64,000 nt of DNA. Source: Pseudomonas sp. W4I3. Its GTDB lineage: Bacteria > Pseudomonadota > Gammaproteobacteria > Pseudomonadales > Pseudomonadaceae. Of this stretch, positions 17,068 through 25,977 are shown one piece after another. The notes below the pieces were generated by a model. That model had not been told where the DNA came from, searched no databases, and worked only from the letters and a program-made list of their open reading frames with translations. The translations under genes and the position numbers were made by a program. Location of the stretch: the NCBI RefSeq assembly GCF_030816195.1, contig NZ_JAUSXS010000001.1, forward strand, positions 5,479,501 to 5,543,500, written 5' to 3'. Positions within the stretch are counted from its first letter, which is position 1; every line of letters begins with the position of its first letter.

Positions 17068-18783
17068 ATGCGTACCAGTCAATATTTGCTCGCCACACAG
17101 AAAGAAACGCCTTCCGACGCGGTTGTGATCAGCCATCAGCTGATGCTGCGCGCCGGCATGATCCGCAAGCTGGCCTCTGGCCTGTACACCTGGCTGCCCA
17201 TGGGCTTGAAGGTGATGCGCAAGGTCGAAGCCATCGTTCGTGAAGAAATGAACGCCGCCGGCTCTCTGGAAGTGTTGATGCCGAGCACTCAACCGGCTGA
17301 ACTGTGGCAGGAATCCGGGCGCTGGGAAGAGTACGGCCCCGAGTTGCTGCGCTTCAAGGACCGTCATGGCCGCGACTTCTGCGCCGGCCCGACCCATGAA
17401 GAAGTCATCACCGACCTGATGCGCAACGAGTTGAGCAGCTATAAACAGCTGCCGCTGAACCTGTATCAGATCCAGACCAAATTCCGTGATGAAATCCGCC
17501 CACGCTTCGGTTTGATGCGCGGCCGTGAATTCATCATGAAGGACGCCTATTCGTTCCACGCCGACCAGGCTTCCCTGCAGGCGACCTACGACCGCATGCA
17601 CCAGGCCTACTGCAATATCTTCACGCGCCTGGGCCTGAAATTCCGTCCGGTTGAAGCGGACAACGGCTCCATCGGCGGTGCCGGCTCCCACGAATTTCAC
17701 GTGCTGGCCGAATCCGGCGAAGACGATATCGTGTTCAGCAACGGCTCGGACTACGCGGCGAACATCGAGAAGGCCGAAGCCATCCCACGGGAAACTTCGC
17801 GCCCAGCGCCGACGCAGGAACTGCGCCTGGTCGACACCCCAGACACCAAGACCATCGCGGCCCTGGTGGAAAAATTCAATCTGCCGATTGAAAAGACCAT
17901 CAAGACCCTGATCGTGCGCGCCGAAGAAGAAGGCAAGCTGATCGCCCTGGTGATCCGTGGCGACCACGAGCTCAACGAAATCAAGGCCGCCCAGCAACCT
18001 GGCGTGGCCAGCCCGCTGGTCATGGCCACCGATGCCGAACTGCGTGACGCCATCGGCGCCGGCGCCGGTTCCCTCGGCCCGCTGAACCTGCCGCTGCCGA
18101 TCATCATCGACCGTTCGGTCGAGCTGATGAGCGACTTCGGTATCGGTGCGAACATCGACGACAAGCACTACTTCGGCGTGAACTGGGAACGCGACCTGCC
18201 GGTTCCGACCGTGGCAGACCTGCGCAATGTCGTGGCCGGCGACCCGAGCCCGGACGGCAAGGGCACCCTGGAGATCAAGCGCGGCATCGAAGTCGGGCAC
18301 ATCTTCCAACTGGGCAACAAGTACAGCAAGGCGATGAAGTGCGAAGTGCTGGGCGAGAACGGCAAGCCGATCACCCTGGACATGGGCTGCTACGGCATTG
18401 GCGTGTCCCGTGTGGTCGCTGCCGCCATCGAGCAGAACAACGACGAGAAAGGCATCATCTGGAGCGACGCCCTGGCACCGTTCCAGGTGGCGCTGGTACC
18501 GTTGCGCTATGAAACCGAGCAAGTACGCGAAGCCACCGACAAACTGTATGCCGAACTGACGGCCGCCGGTTTTGAAGTGCTGCTCGATGACCGGGACAAG
18601 AAAACCAGCCCGGGCATCAAGTTCGCCGACATGGAACTGATTGGCATCCCCCACCGCATCGTGGTCAGTGACCGCGGCCTGGCCGATGGCAATCTGGAAT
18701 ACAAGAGCCGGACCGAAGCCCAAGCCCAACCGTTGCCGGTGGCTGACGTGCTGTCTTTCCTTCAGGCGCGTATTCGTCGCTGA
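17068..18783 (+). CDS. proS: Prolyl-tRNA synthetase
   Basis: 571 residues from the ATG at 17068 (MRTSQYLLATQKETPSDAVV), matching the bacterial ProS N-terminus; open frame upstream is not part of it. Class II core motifs include RFKDRHGRDFCAGPTHEE (motif 2 region) and FGLMRGREFIMKDAYSFH. The insertion domain used to edit Ala-tRNA(Pro) spans about residues 240-390 (LVEKFNLPIEKTIKTLIV). The anticodon-binding C-terminal domain ends the protein. Essential for translation in the cytoplasm. Confidence 0.98.
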   Translation: MRTSQYLLATQKETPSDAVVISHQLMLRAGMIRKLASGLYTWLPMGLKVMRKVEAIVREEMNAAGSLEVLMPSTQPAELWQESGRWEEYGPELLRFKDRHGRDFCAGPTHEEVITDLMRNELSSYKQLPLNLYQIQTKFRDEIRPRFGLMRGREFIMKDAYSFHADQASLQATYDRMHQAYCNIFTRLGLKFRPVEADNGSIGGAGSHEFHVLAESGEDDIVFSNGSDYAANIEKAEAIPRETSRPAPTQELRLVDTPDTKTIAALVEKFNLPIEKTIKTLIVRAEEEGKLIALVIRGDHELNEIKAAQQPGVASPLVMATDAELRDAIGAGAGSLGPLNLPLPIIIDRSVELMSDFGIGANIDDKHYFGVNWERDLPVPTVADLRNVVAGDPSPDGKGTLEIKRGIEVGHIFQLGNKYSKAMKCEVLGENGKPITLDMGCYGIGVSRVVAAAIEQNNDEKGIIWSDALAPFQVALVPLRYETEQVREATDKLYAELTAAGFEVLLDDRDKKTSPGIKFADMELIGIPHRIVVSDRGLADGNLEYKSRTEAQAQPLPVADVLSFLQARIRR

Positions 18784-18803
18784 AAACCAGATCAAGAGAA
18801 GTC

Positions 18804-19757
18804 ATGTTCAAGCGAAACACCAGAGCCCTGGGGGGCGCCGCCTTGTGCGGCGCCCTGCTGGTCAGCGGCTGCGCCAACCAGATGTCGCAACGCAGTGAGC
18901 ACGAGGAGCGGGTCGAGCGTAAGTTGCTCGACCACAGCCTGCAGATCGATGTAGGCGAGCCCAAAGTGCTGGAGCTGCCGCAACGTCGGGTTCGGATTCA
19001 CGAGCAAAAGACCTTTGAAGTCACCGAATTCGAAGTCACCCGGCGTTACGACCGCTACACGCCCTATCAGCCCTGGCGCAAACTCTATGAGATGCCCTTG
19101 GGTGCCGTGGCCCTGGTGGCTGGCGCGGGCGCCAACGTGGTGAACATCTTTGCCCTCGGCAACCTGCCTGCCAGCATGACGCGCGAGTGGCTGAGCTATG
19201 GCGTGGACGGCATCAACCCGTTCATGAACGTGCAATCCCACGGCCGTGCGCAACAGAACCTCGCGGGTATCGATGAAATTCAGCGTGACAAGCGCCTGGA
19301 ATATTCAAGCCTGCCCTGGAGCGAACGCCCGGTGCAGGTCACCGCTGGCAGGCAGACCCATGACCTGACCACCGACCGCGACGGCGTACTGCGCCTGAAC
19401 CTGTTGGACAGTCCGTTTTCCGAGCAGGACCTCAACCGCGTCACCACTTTGAAGATCAGCGTGGAAGACGGCCAGGACGATGTGCACACGGACGCGACCC
19501 TGGCGATCAGCAACACCCTGCGCGGCAAATTGCTGGAAGCCCATGGCCTGATCTACGACGACCTCGAGGACGACGAAGTGAGCCAATGGGTGCACCGGGT
19601 CAAGCGCCTCTCGGAGTTGGGCCTGGAAGAAGAAGCCAGCGAACTGGAACAAAGCCTGATTGAACTGACGCGCAATGATCCGGAGCTGCAGCAGGAGTTT
19701 TTGCAGGCCCTGGCCAAGGATGCAGGACGGTTGGTTGCAGACCCTGGCGCACGCTGA
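18804..19757 (+). CDS. Hypothetical lipoprotein downstream of proS
   Basis: 317 residues. N-terminus MFKRNTRALGGAALCGALLVSGC has a lipobox LVSGC (Cys23). A mid-region hydrophobic stretch MPLGAVALVAGAGANVVNIFALG (about residues 95-118) could insert in or lie along a membrane. The C-terminal third is acidic and helical (DDLEDDEVSQWVHRVKRLSELGLEEEASELEQSL). It lies 20 bp after proS, in the place P. aeruginosa has a similar unknown gene. No function can be inferred. Confidence 0.8.
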   Translation: MFKRNTRALGGAALCGALLVSGCANQMSQRSEHEERVERKLLDHSLQIDVGEPKVLELPQRRVRIHEQKTFEVTEFEVTRRYDRYTPYQPWRKLYEMPLGAVALVAGAGANVVNIFALGNLPASMTREWLSYGVDGINPFMNVQSHGRAQQNLAGIDEIQRDKRLEYSSLPWSERPVQVTAGRQTHDLTTDRDGVLRLNLLDSPFSEQDLNRVTTLKISVEDGQDDVHTDATLAISNTLRGKLLEAHGLIYDDLEDDEVSQWVHRVKRLSELGLEEEASELEQSLIELTRNDPELQQEFLQALAKDAGRLVADPGAR

Positions 19758-19782
19758 AATCTGAAGCCTGTTGGAGATCAAA

Positions 19783-19872
19783 TGTGGGAGGGGGCTTGCT
19801 CCCGATGGCGGTGTTTCAGTCACTGAAAATATTGACTGATCCACAGCTATCGGGAGCAAGCCCCCTCCCACA
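19783..19872. repeat. REP doublet (REPIN), family 1
   Basis: TGTGGGAGGGGGCTTGCTCC ... GGAGCAAGCCCCCTCCCACA inverted pair between the lipoprotein gene and dinB (convergent ends). Confidence 0.9.
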
Positions 19873-19885
19873 TTTGCTCCGGTGT

Positions 19886-20944
19886 CTACCAGGAGAATTC
19901 GAGCTGTTCATTGCCGCTGCGCAAATCCAACAACCTCACCCCAATCCCCAGCAACCGCACCGGCTTGCCACCACGGTTGAACGCCTGGGTCATCAGCTGT
20001 TGATAACTTTCCAGGTCCCGCCCTGCCCCCGCCTGCTCCAGGGTGGTTTGGGTAAAGTCATGAAACTTGACCTTCACGAACGGCTTGCCTGCGCGGTAGC
20101 TGCTGTCGATTCGCGCCATGCGCCCGGCCAGGGTTTCCATCAGCTCGGGCAGCTTCGCCAGGCAACTTGAAAGGTCCGGCAGGTCCACATCGTAGGTGTT
20201 TTCCACACTGATGGACTGCCGCCGACTGTCATTGTGCACAACGCGGTCATCAATCCCACGGGCGAGGCTCCAGAGCCGTTCACCAAAACTGCCGAATTCG
20301 CGCACCAGCGCCAGCTTGTTCCACTCACGCAATTGCAGGCAATCCTCGATGCCCAGGCGCGCCAGCTTGTCGGCGGTGACCTTGCCGACCCCGTGCAATT
20401 TGCTCACCCGCAATTGGGAGACGAAATCTTCGACCTGATCCGGGGTAATCACAAACAGGCCGTTGGGTTTCTTCCAGTCGCTGGCGATCTTGGCCAGGAA
20501 CTTGTTGGGCGCCACGCCGGCAGACACCGTGATGTGCAATTGGTTGGACACGCGCCGGCGGATGTCCTGGGCGATGCGCGTGGCGCTGCCGCCAAAGTGC
20601 GGGCTGTCGGAGACGTCGAGGTAGGCTTCATCCAGCGACAGCGGCTCGATCAAATCGGTGTAGTCGCGAAAGATCGTCTGGATTTCCTTCGACGCTTCTT
20701 TATAGGCATCCATGCGCGGCTTGACGATGGTCAGGTCCGGACACAGCTTCAAGGCGTGACGTGACGACATCGCGGAGCGCACCCCATACGCCCGCGCCTC
20801 GTAATTGCACGTAGCGATCACCCCCCGCCGATCTGCCGAGCCGCCGACAGCCAAGGGCTTTTGCGCCAGGCTCGGGTCGTCGCGCATCTCGATGGCGGCG
20901 TAGAAGCAATCACAGTCGACGTGGATGATTTTGCGCTGCGTCAT
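19886..20944 (-). CDS. dinB: DNA polymerase IV (Y-family, translesion)
   Basis: 352 residues from the ATG at 20944 (MTQRKIIHVDCDCFYAAIEM); longer in-frame starts are upstream. Catalytic acidic residues: Asp9 in HVDCDCFYA and Asp/Glu in PLSLDEAYLDV (about 101-103). Helix-hairpin-helix at KLHGVGKVTADKLARLG, then the little-finger domain; no clamp-binding motif could be assigned with certainty in the last residues. Extends DNA past lesions with low fidelity. A LexA-type box lies 46 bp upstream, so SOS control is expected. Confidence 0.96.
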   Translation of the reverse strand: MTQRKIIHVDCDCFYAAIEMRDDPSLAQKPLAVGGSADRRGVIATCNYEARAYGVRSAMSSRHALKLCPDLTIVKPRMDAYKEASKEIQTIFRDYTDLIEPLSLDEAYLDVSDSPHFGGSATRIAQDIRRRVSNQLHITVSAGVAPNKFLAKIASDWKKPNGLFVITPDQVEDFVSQLRVSKLHGVGKVTADKLARLGIEDCLQLREWNKLALVREFGSFGERLWSLARGIDDRVVHNDSRRQSISVENTYDVDLPDLSSCLAKLPELMETLAGRMARIDSSYRAGKPFVKVKFHDFTQTTLEQAGAGRDLESYQQLMTQAFNRGGKPVRLLGIGVRLLDLRSGNEQLEFSW

Positions 20945-20989
20945 ATAAACGGGGTGTGGGTCAACGGTTGGCCAGTATCGCATTCACCC

Positions 20990-21005
20990 CTGTATATAGC
21001 ACCAG
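20990..21005. promoter_or_regulatory. LexA (SOS) box upstream of dinB
   Basis: CTGTATATAGCACCAG fits the CTG-N10-CAG pattern with the AT-rich left half seen in gamma-proteobacterial LexA boxes. It is 46 bp upstream of the dinB start on the minus strand. Confidence 0.75.
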
Positions 21006-21138
21006 TAGTTTGAATCTTCTGTCTGAGCGGTAGGAAATATCGCAGATGAATGTGTTTTCTCAATCGAATTCAGCCTTCCAATAGAGCTGAAAGCCTCGCC
21101 CTGACTGGCTCTGCGCCCTTCCTGCGCTTACCCTGGAG

Positions 21139-21175
21139 CGCTAACCACTTGAAGCACAAGCGCTTTTTTTTGGTT
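21139..21175 (+). terminator. Possible terminator of a short unidentified transcript
   Basis: AGCGCT...AGCGCT with an internal CTTG/CAAG pair is followed by eight T on the plus strand, just before the first tRNA promoter. No plus-strand gene precedes it, so it may end a small RNA or be fortuitous. The rest of 21006-21180 holds no coding sequence I recognise. Confidence 0.3.
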
Positions 21176-21181
21176 TTCGGG

Positions 21182-21209
21182 TTGACACACTCGCGTTCCT
21201 CTGTAGAAT
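21182..21209 (+). promoter_or_regulatory. Promoter of first tRNA-fMet
   Basis: TTGACA (21182-21187), 16 bases, TAGAAT (21204-21209), followed 13 bases later by the tRNA 5' end. Confidence 0.85.
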
Positions 21210-21222
21210 GCCGACACACAGA

Positions 21223-21299
<77 letters not shown>

Positions 21300-21303
21300 A
21301 ACA

Positions 21304-21340
21304 TCAAAAAAGGCTACTCGAAAGAGTGGCCTTTTTTGTG
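21304..21340 (+). terminator. Terminator of first tRNA-fMet
   Basis: AAAAGGCTACTC/GAGTGGCCTTTT stem with GAAA loop and T run, five bases after CCA. Confidence 0.9.
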
Positions 21341-21364
21341 CGCGCCTGTTTTTACCCCTCCCCT

Positions 21365-21464
21365 TGTAGGAGCGAGCTTGCTCGCGAAAGACGTCAACGA
21401 TAACGCAGCGCTTCAGGTAGCCAGCGGTGTCTGGAAGTTTTTCGCGAGCAAGCTCGCTCCTACA
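21365..21464. repeat. REP doublet, family 2
   Basis: TGTAGGAGCGAGCTTGCTCG and its inverted copy TTCGCGAGCAAGCTCGCTCC, separated by about 55 bp, between the two tRNA genes. Confidence 0.9.
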
Positions 21465-21528
21465 GGGAGATGCCAAGGCCTTGATTTTGAATAAATCCCA
21501 CTTATTTAAGCCATTGGCTCATTAACGG

Positions 21529-21556
21529 TTGACACCTCGGCGCTGGACTGTAGAAT
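21529..21556 (+). promoter_or_regulatory. Promoter of second tRNA-fMet
   Basis: TTGACA (21529-21534), 16 bases, TAGAAT (21551-21556), the same spacing as the first cassette. Confidence 0.85.
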
Positions 21557-21568
21557 GCCGCCCACAGA

Positions 21569-21645
<77 letters not shown>

Positions 21646-21649
21646 AACA

Positions 21650-21686
21650 TCAAAAAAGGCTACTCGAAAGAGTGGCCTTTTTTGTA
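21650..21686 (+). terminator. Terminator of second tRNA-fMet
   Basis: Same hairpin as after the first copy (AAAAGGCTACTC/GAGTGGCCTTTT, GAAA loop, T run). Confidence 0.9.
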
Positions 21687-21924
21687 TCCGGTGAAAAAGT
21701 TCTTCTGAAACAATGGCATGGCATCTTTCATGAAACCGTAGACGGTTTGTAGAGTCCATCTCATTGCACGCTATGCTCAGTGCTCAAGCGCTACCCTCTA
21801 CGACCAATGGCCGCAGTCGCCGCACTCGGTGATCCGCGTTAATATTTGTAATTATTTTGTCCATAGGGATTGGTAACTTGGCTGGATACCTCCATCCTGT
21901 CGCGCACAATCCACGAGGTGATTG

Positions 21925-24567
21925 ATGCGCGCCAACTCGTCTGAACCACAAGACACCGTCACAGCGGAACAACCGATCCCTCCCACCCGTTTGCGTTGGC
22001 TGGATCTGTTGAGCAAGTACCGTCAGCCCATTGGCCTGGCCGTCACCCTGCTGCTGTTTGCCATTGCCTTGATCGCCTGCCGGCACCTGTTGCTGGAGCT
22101 TGACCTTTACGCCCTCCACGACTCGATCCTGGAGGTGCCTAAACCGGCCTTGCTCGGTGCATTTGCGGCAGGGGTGGCCGGCTTCATCATTCTGTTGGGC
22201 TATGAATTCTCCGGCGCGCGTTATGCCGGTGTGAAGCTGCCCGCCAAGACCCTGGCCTTGGGCGGCTTCACCGCCTTTGCCATCGGCAACGCGATTGGCT
22301 TGTCGATGCTCTCGGGCGGGTCGGTGCGCTACCGTTTATACGCACGTCACGGCATTGGCGCTTCGGAAGTCGCCCACATGACCGTGTTCGCCAGCCTGGC
22401 GCTGGGTTGCGCGCTGCCGCCACTGGCTGCATTGGCCACGCTGAGCAACTTGCCGGCGGCATCGACCTACCTGCATTTGCCGCAAAGCCTGCTCGGTGGG
22501 GTCGCCGGCGCGGTGCTGCTGCTGTCGGCCATGCTGTGCATCGGCATCTACCGCCGTCGCCTGCCGGAACAACCTTACCCGGATAACCTGCTGGTCAAGG
22601 TCGGGCGTCGCACCCTGCGCCTGCCTGGCCGTCGCCTGACGTTCCTGCAACTGATCATCACCGCACTGGACGTCGCCGCTGCGGCGGGTGTGCTTTATAT
22701 GCTGCTGCCGGAAGCACCGCCCTTCGGCCCGTTCCTGTTGGTGTACCTGCTGGCCCTGGCGGCCGGCGTGCTCAGCCACGTACCGGGCGGCGTGGGGGTG
22801 TTCGAAGCGATCCTGCTGGCGGCCTTCGCCGACAAGCTCGGCGCCGCGCCACTGGCGGCCGCGCTGCTGCTGTACCGGATGATTTATGTGGTGTTGCCGC
22901 TGCTGATCGCCTGCATCTTTCTGCTGGTCAACGAGGCCCAGCGCCTGTTCCAGACTCAGCAGAGCCTGCGGGTCGCCTCAGGCCTGGCGGCACCGGTGCT
23001 GGCCGTACTGGTTTTTTTGTCCGGCGTGGTCCTGCTGTTTTCCGGCGCCACGCCGGAGATCGATTCACGCCTGGAAAACATCGGCTTCCTGATTCCCCAC
23101 CGCCTGATTGACGCTTCGCACTTCGGTGCCAGCCTGATCGGCGTGCTGTGCCTGTTACTGGCCCAGGGCCTGCGTCGACGTTTGTCGGCCGCCTGGATGC
23201 TGACCATGGTGCTGCTGCTGGTCGGCGCCCTGCTCTCACTGCTCAAGGGCTTCGACTGGGAAGAAGCCAGCCTGATGACCATGACCGCCGTGCTGCTGGC
23301 GATCTTCCGACGCTCGTTCTACCGCGCCAGCCGCTTGACCGAACTGCCGTTCTCGCCGCTGTACCTGGTGGCCAGCGTGTGCGTGCTGGGTGCGTCGATC
23401 TGGCTGCTGCTGTTCGCCTACCAGGACGTGCCCTACAGCCATCAACTCTGGTGGCAGTTCACCCTCGATGCCAACGCCCCGCGCGGCCTGCGCTCATTGC
23501 TGGGTGCTGCCGTATTGCTGGTGATCGTGTCACTGACCTGGCTGCTGCGTACCGCGCGCCCGGTGATCCATCTGCCGACCCCGGAAGAACTCGAGCGCGC
23601 CGCCAAGATCCTGATGGCGTCCTCGCAACCTGATGGCGGCCTGGCGCTGACCGGCGACAAGGCGTTGCTGTTCCACCCCAACGATGAAGCCTTCCTGATG
23701 TATGCCCGTCGCGGGCGCAGCCTTGTGGCCTTGTACGATCCGATTGGCCCCACTCAACCGCGTGCCGAGATGATCTGGCAGTTTCGCGACCTCTGCGACA
23801 TCCACCATGCACGGCCGGTGTTCTATCAAGTACGCGCCGAGAACCTGCCGTATTACATGGATATCGGGCTCACCGCGATCAAGCTGGGCGAAGAAGCCCG
23901 TGTCGATCTGAAACGCTTTGACCTGGAAGCCAAGGGCAAAGAAATGAAGGATCTGCGCTACACCTGGAACCGTGGCACCCGGGACGGCCTGTCCCTGGAA
24001 ATCTGCGAACCGGGCACGGCGCCGATGGATGAATTAAAAGTTATCTCGGACGCCTGGCTAACCGGTAAGAATGTGCGCGAAAAAGGCTTCTCCCTGGGCC
24101 GCTTCAGCGACGACTACCTCAAGCACTTTCGTATCGCGATCATTCGCTTCGAAGGGCGCCCGGTGGCCTTTGCCAACCTGCTCGAGACGTACAACCATGA
24201 CCTGGCCAGTCTTGACCTGATGCGCGCCCACCCGGAAGCGCCGAAGCTGACCATGGAATTCATGATGGTCGGCCTGATTCAACATTATAAGAACCACGGC
24301 TACGCCCGCTTCAGCCTTGGCATGGTGCCGTTGTCGGGCCTGCAACCACGGCGTGGCGCGCCACTGACCCAGCGTTTGGGCTCGATGGTGTTCCGCCGTG
24401 GCGAGCAGTTGTATAACTTTCAAGGCTTGCGCCGCTTCAAAGACAAGTTCCAGCCTGACTGGGAACCCCGTTATATGGCTGTGCCCGCAGGACTTGATCC
24501 GCTGGTGGCACTGGCCGACACCGCCGCCCTGATCGCGGGCGGCTTGACTGGATTGGTGAAACGCTGA
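21925..24567 (+). CDS. mprF: Bifunctional aminoacyl-phosphatidylglycerol synthase/flippase MprF
   Basis: 880 residues from the ATG at 21925, with GAGGTG five bases upstream. About 13-14 membrane segments cover residues 25-545 (flippase part, including GYEFSGARYAGVKLPAKTL and LSHVPGGVGVFEA). The C-terminal soluble DUF2156 synthase domain (about 550-880) contains TGDKALLFHPNDEAFLMYARRG and SLGMVPLSG. It transfers an amino acid from tRNA to phosphatidylglycerol and moves the product to the outer leaflet, reducing negative charge; the P. aeruginosa enzyme uses alanine. It overlaps the hydrolase gene by four bases. Confidence 0.95.
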   Translation: MRANSSEPQDTVTAEQPIPPTRLRWLDLLSKYRQPIGLAVTLLLFAIALIACRHLLLELDLYALHDSILEVPKPALLGAFAAGVAGFIILLGYEFSGARYAGVKLPAKTLALGGFTAFAIGNAIGLSMLSGGSVRYRLYARHGIGASEVAHMTVFASLALGCALPPLAALATLSNLPAASTYLHLPQSLLGGVAGAVLLLSAMLCIGIYRRRLPEQPYPDNLLVKVGRRTLRLPGRRLTFLQLIITALDVAAAAGVLYMLLPEAPPFGPFLLVYLLALAAGVLSHVPGGVGVFEAILLAAFADKLGAAPLAAALLLYRMIYVVLPLLIACIFLLVNEAQRLFQTQQSLRVASGLAAPVLAVLVFLSGVVLLFSGATPEIDSRLENIGFLIPHRLIDASHFGASLIGVLCLLLAQGLRRRLSAAWMLTMVLLLVGALLSLLKGFDWEEASLMTMTAVLLAIFRRSFYRASRLTELPFSPLYLVASVCVLGASIWLLLFAYQDVPYSHQLWWQFTLDANAPRGLRSLLGAAVLLVIVSLTWLLRTARPVIHLPTPEELERAAKILMASSQPDGGLALTGDKALLFHPNDEAFLMYARRGRSLVALYDPIGPTQPRAEMIWQFRDLCDIHHARPVFYQVRAENLPYYMDIGLTAIKLGEEARVDLKRFDLEAKGKEMKDLRYTWNRGTRDGLSLEICEPGTAPMDELKVISDAWLTGKNVREKGFSLGRFSDDYLKHFRIAIIRFEGRPVAFANLLETYNHDLASLDLMRAHPEAPKLTMEFMMVGLIQHYKNHGYARFSLGMVPLSGLQPRRGAPLTQRLGSMVFRRGEQLYNFQGLRRFKDKFQPDWEPRYMAVPAGLDPLVALADTAALIAGGLTGLVKR

Positions 24568-25847
24568 TGATTCGACGCTCCTGGCGGTATGTATTGGCCT
24601 TTGTAGTGCTGCTTGCGCTGATCCTGGGCGGCGGCTACTGGTACTGGAACCGCCCTGCCCCACAGCCGACCCTGGAGCAATTGCCCCAGGCCGACGGCTC
24701 AGTGATGACCCGCGTAACCCCGGCCAACACGGCGAAAGCCCGTGTGGCGGTGGCCGTGATGGCCGACGAAACGCTCACCGACAGCCAACTGATCGCCTTG
24801 AGCCAGGGTGGCTCGGCGCAGATCGTTCAGGTGGTCCTGCCCAAGGATGACTGCAAACTGCAGGAGCAAGCGCTGCAAAGCGCCCTGGGCCAGCTTAAAG
24901 GCCCGGCGACCCTGGTCAGCGGCATCGGCCCTGGCGCCGCGCTCGCCTGGCGCTGGCTGGCCACACAGAACGACGACAAGGCCAACGCCATCTCCGTCGG
25001 CTTCGCCCTGAAACAGGAAGGCTGCAACGACGCACTGCCGAAAACCGCCGCCCATGGCAATTGGCTGGTGGCCTGGAACGACAACCCTGACGATGAAAGC
25101 GCCAGTTTCGTACGCGACACACCGCGTGCCACCACCAGCATCAGCGACTACGACATTCATTACCCGCAGGTCCTGAACAACGAGTTGCGCAAGCAACTGG
25201 TGGGTTCGGACAACGGCGGCCTGGCGATTCCAGTAGTGGAAGTGCCAGCAGGCCAGGCCAAGGACACGGTGACCCTGTTCCTCTCCGGTGACGGTGGCTG
25301 GCGCGACCTGGACCGCGACGTGGCCGGCGAAATGGCGAAGATCGGCTACCCGGTGGTCGGCATCGACACCCTGCGCTACTACTGGCAGCACAAGAGCCCG
25401 GAACAGAGTGCCAAGGACCTTACCGAACTGATGCAGCACTATCGGCAGAAATGGGGCACCAAGCGCTTCGTGCTGACCGGTTATTCATTCGGCGCCGACG
25501 TACTGCCGGCCATCTACAACCGCATGCCCGAAAACGAGCAGCAACGGGTCGACGCGATCATCCTGCTCGCCTTCGCCCGCACCGGCAGCTTTGAAATTGA
25601 AGTGGAAGGCTGGCTGGGCAACGCCGGCAAAGAAGCCGCCACCGGCCCGGAAATGGCCAAGCTGCCAGCGGACAAGGTGGTGTGCATCTACGGCGCCGAG
25701 GAAGTCGACGAGAGCGGCTGCACCGACAAGACCGCCGTGGGCGAAGCCATGAAGCTGCCTGGCGGGCATCACTTCGATGAGAACTACCCGGCGCTGGCCA
25801 AGCGCTTGGTGGATATCATCGTCAAGCATCAGGCCAAAGCCGAGTAA
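24567..25847 (+). CDS. AcvB/VirJ-family serine hydrolase (probable alanyl-PG hydrolase)
   Basis: 426 residues. N-terminal signal anchor MIRRSWRYVLAFVVLLALIL puts the rest in the periplasm. Two VirJ-like halves; the second carries the alpha/beta-hydrolase elbow LTGYSFGADVLP (Ser nucleophile about residue 309) and a late His in LPGGHHFDENY. In P. aeruginosa the homologue partnered with the alanyl-PG synthase removes alanine from alanyl-PG. The ATGA overlap with mprF here supports a make-and-remove pair controlling membrane charge. Confidence 0.9.
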   Translation: MIRRSWRYVLAFVVLLALILGGGYWYWNRPAPQPTLEQLPQADGSVMTRVTPANTAKARVAVAVMADETLTDSQLIALSQGGSAQIVQVVLPKDDCKLQEQALQSALGQLKGPATLVSGIGPGAALAWRWLATQNDDKANAISVGFALKQEGCNDALPKTAAHGNWLVAWNDNPDDESASFVRDTPRATTSISDYDIHYPQVLNNELRKQLVGSDNGGLAIPVVEVPAGQAKDTVTLFLSGDGGWRDLDRDVAGEMAKIGYPVVGIDTLRYYWQHKSPEQSAKDLTELMQHYRQKWGTKRFVLTGYSFGADVLPAIYNRMPENEQQRVDAIILLAFARTGSFEIEVEGWLGNAGKEAATGPEMAKLPADKVVCIYGAEEVDESGCTDKTAVGEAMKLPGGHHFDENYPALAKRLVDIIVKHQAKAE

Positions 25848-25865
25848 GCGGTACACATAACCCAA

Positions 25866-25954
25866 TGTGGGAGGGGGCTTGCTCCCGATAGCGGTGGGTC
25901 AGTCCTATCAACAGTGACTGACACTCCGCCATCGGGAGCAAGCCCCCTCCCACA
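25866..25954. repeat. REP doublet (REPIN), family 1
   Basis: TGTGGGAGGGGGCTTGCTCC and inverted copy, between the convergent hydrolase and recJ genes. Confidence 0.9.
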
Positions 25955-25977
25955 TTGGTTTGTGGTATTGCTGATGA

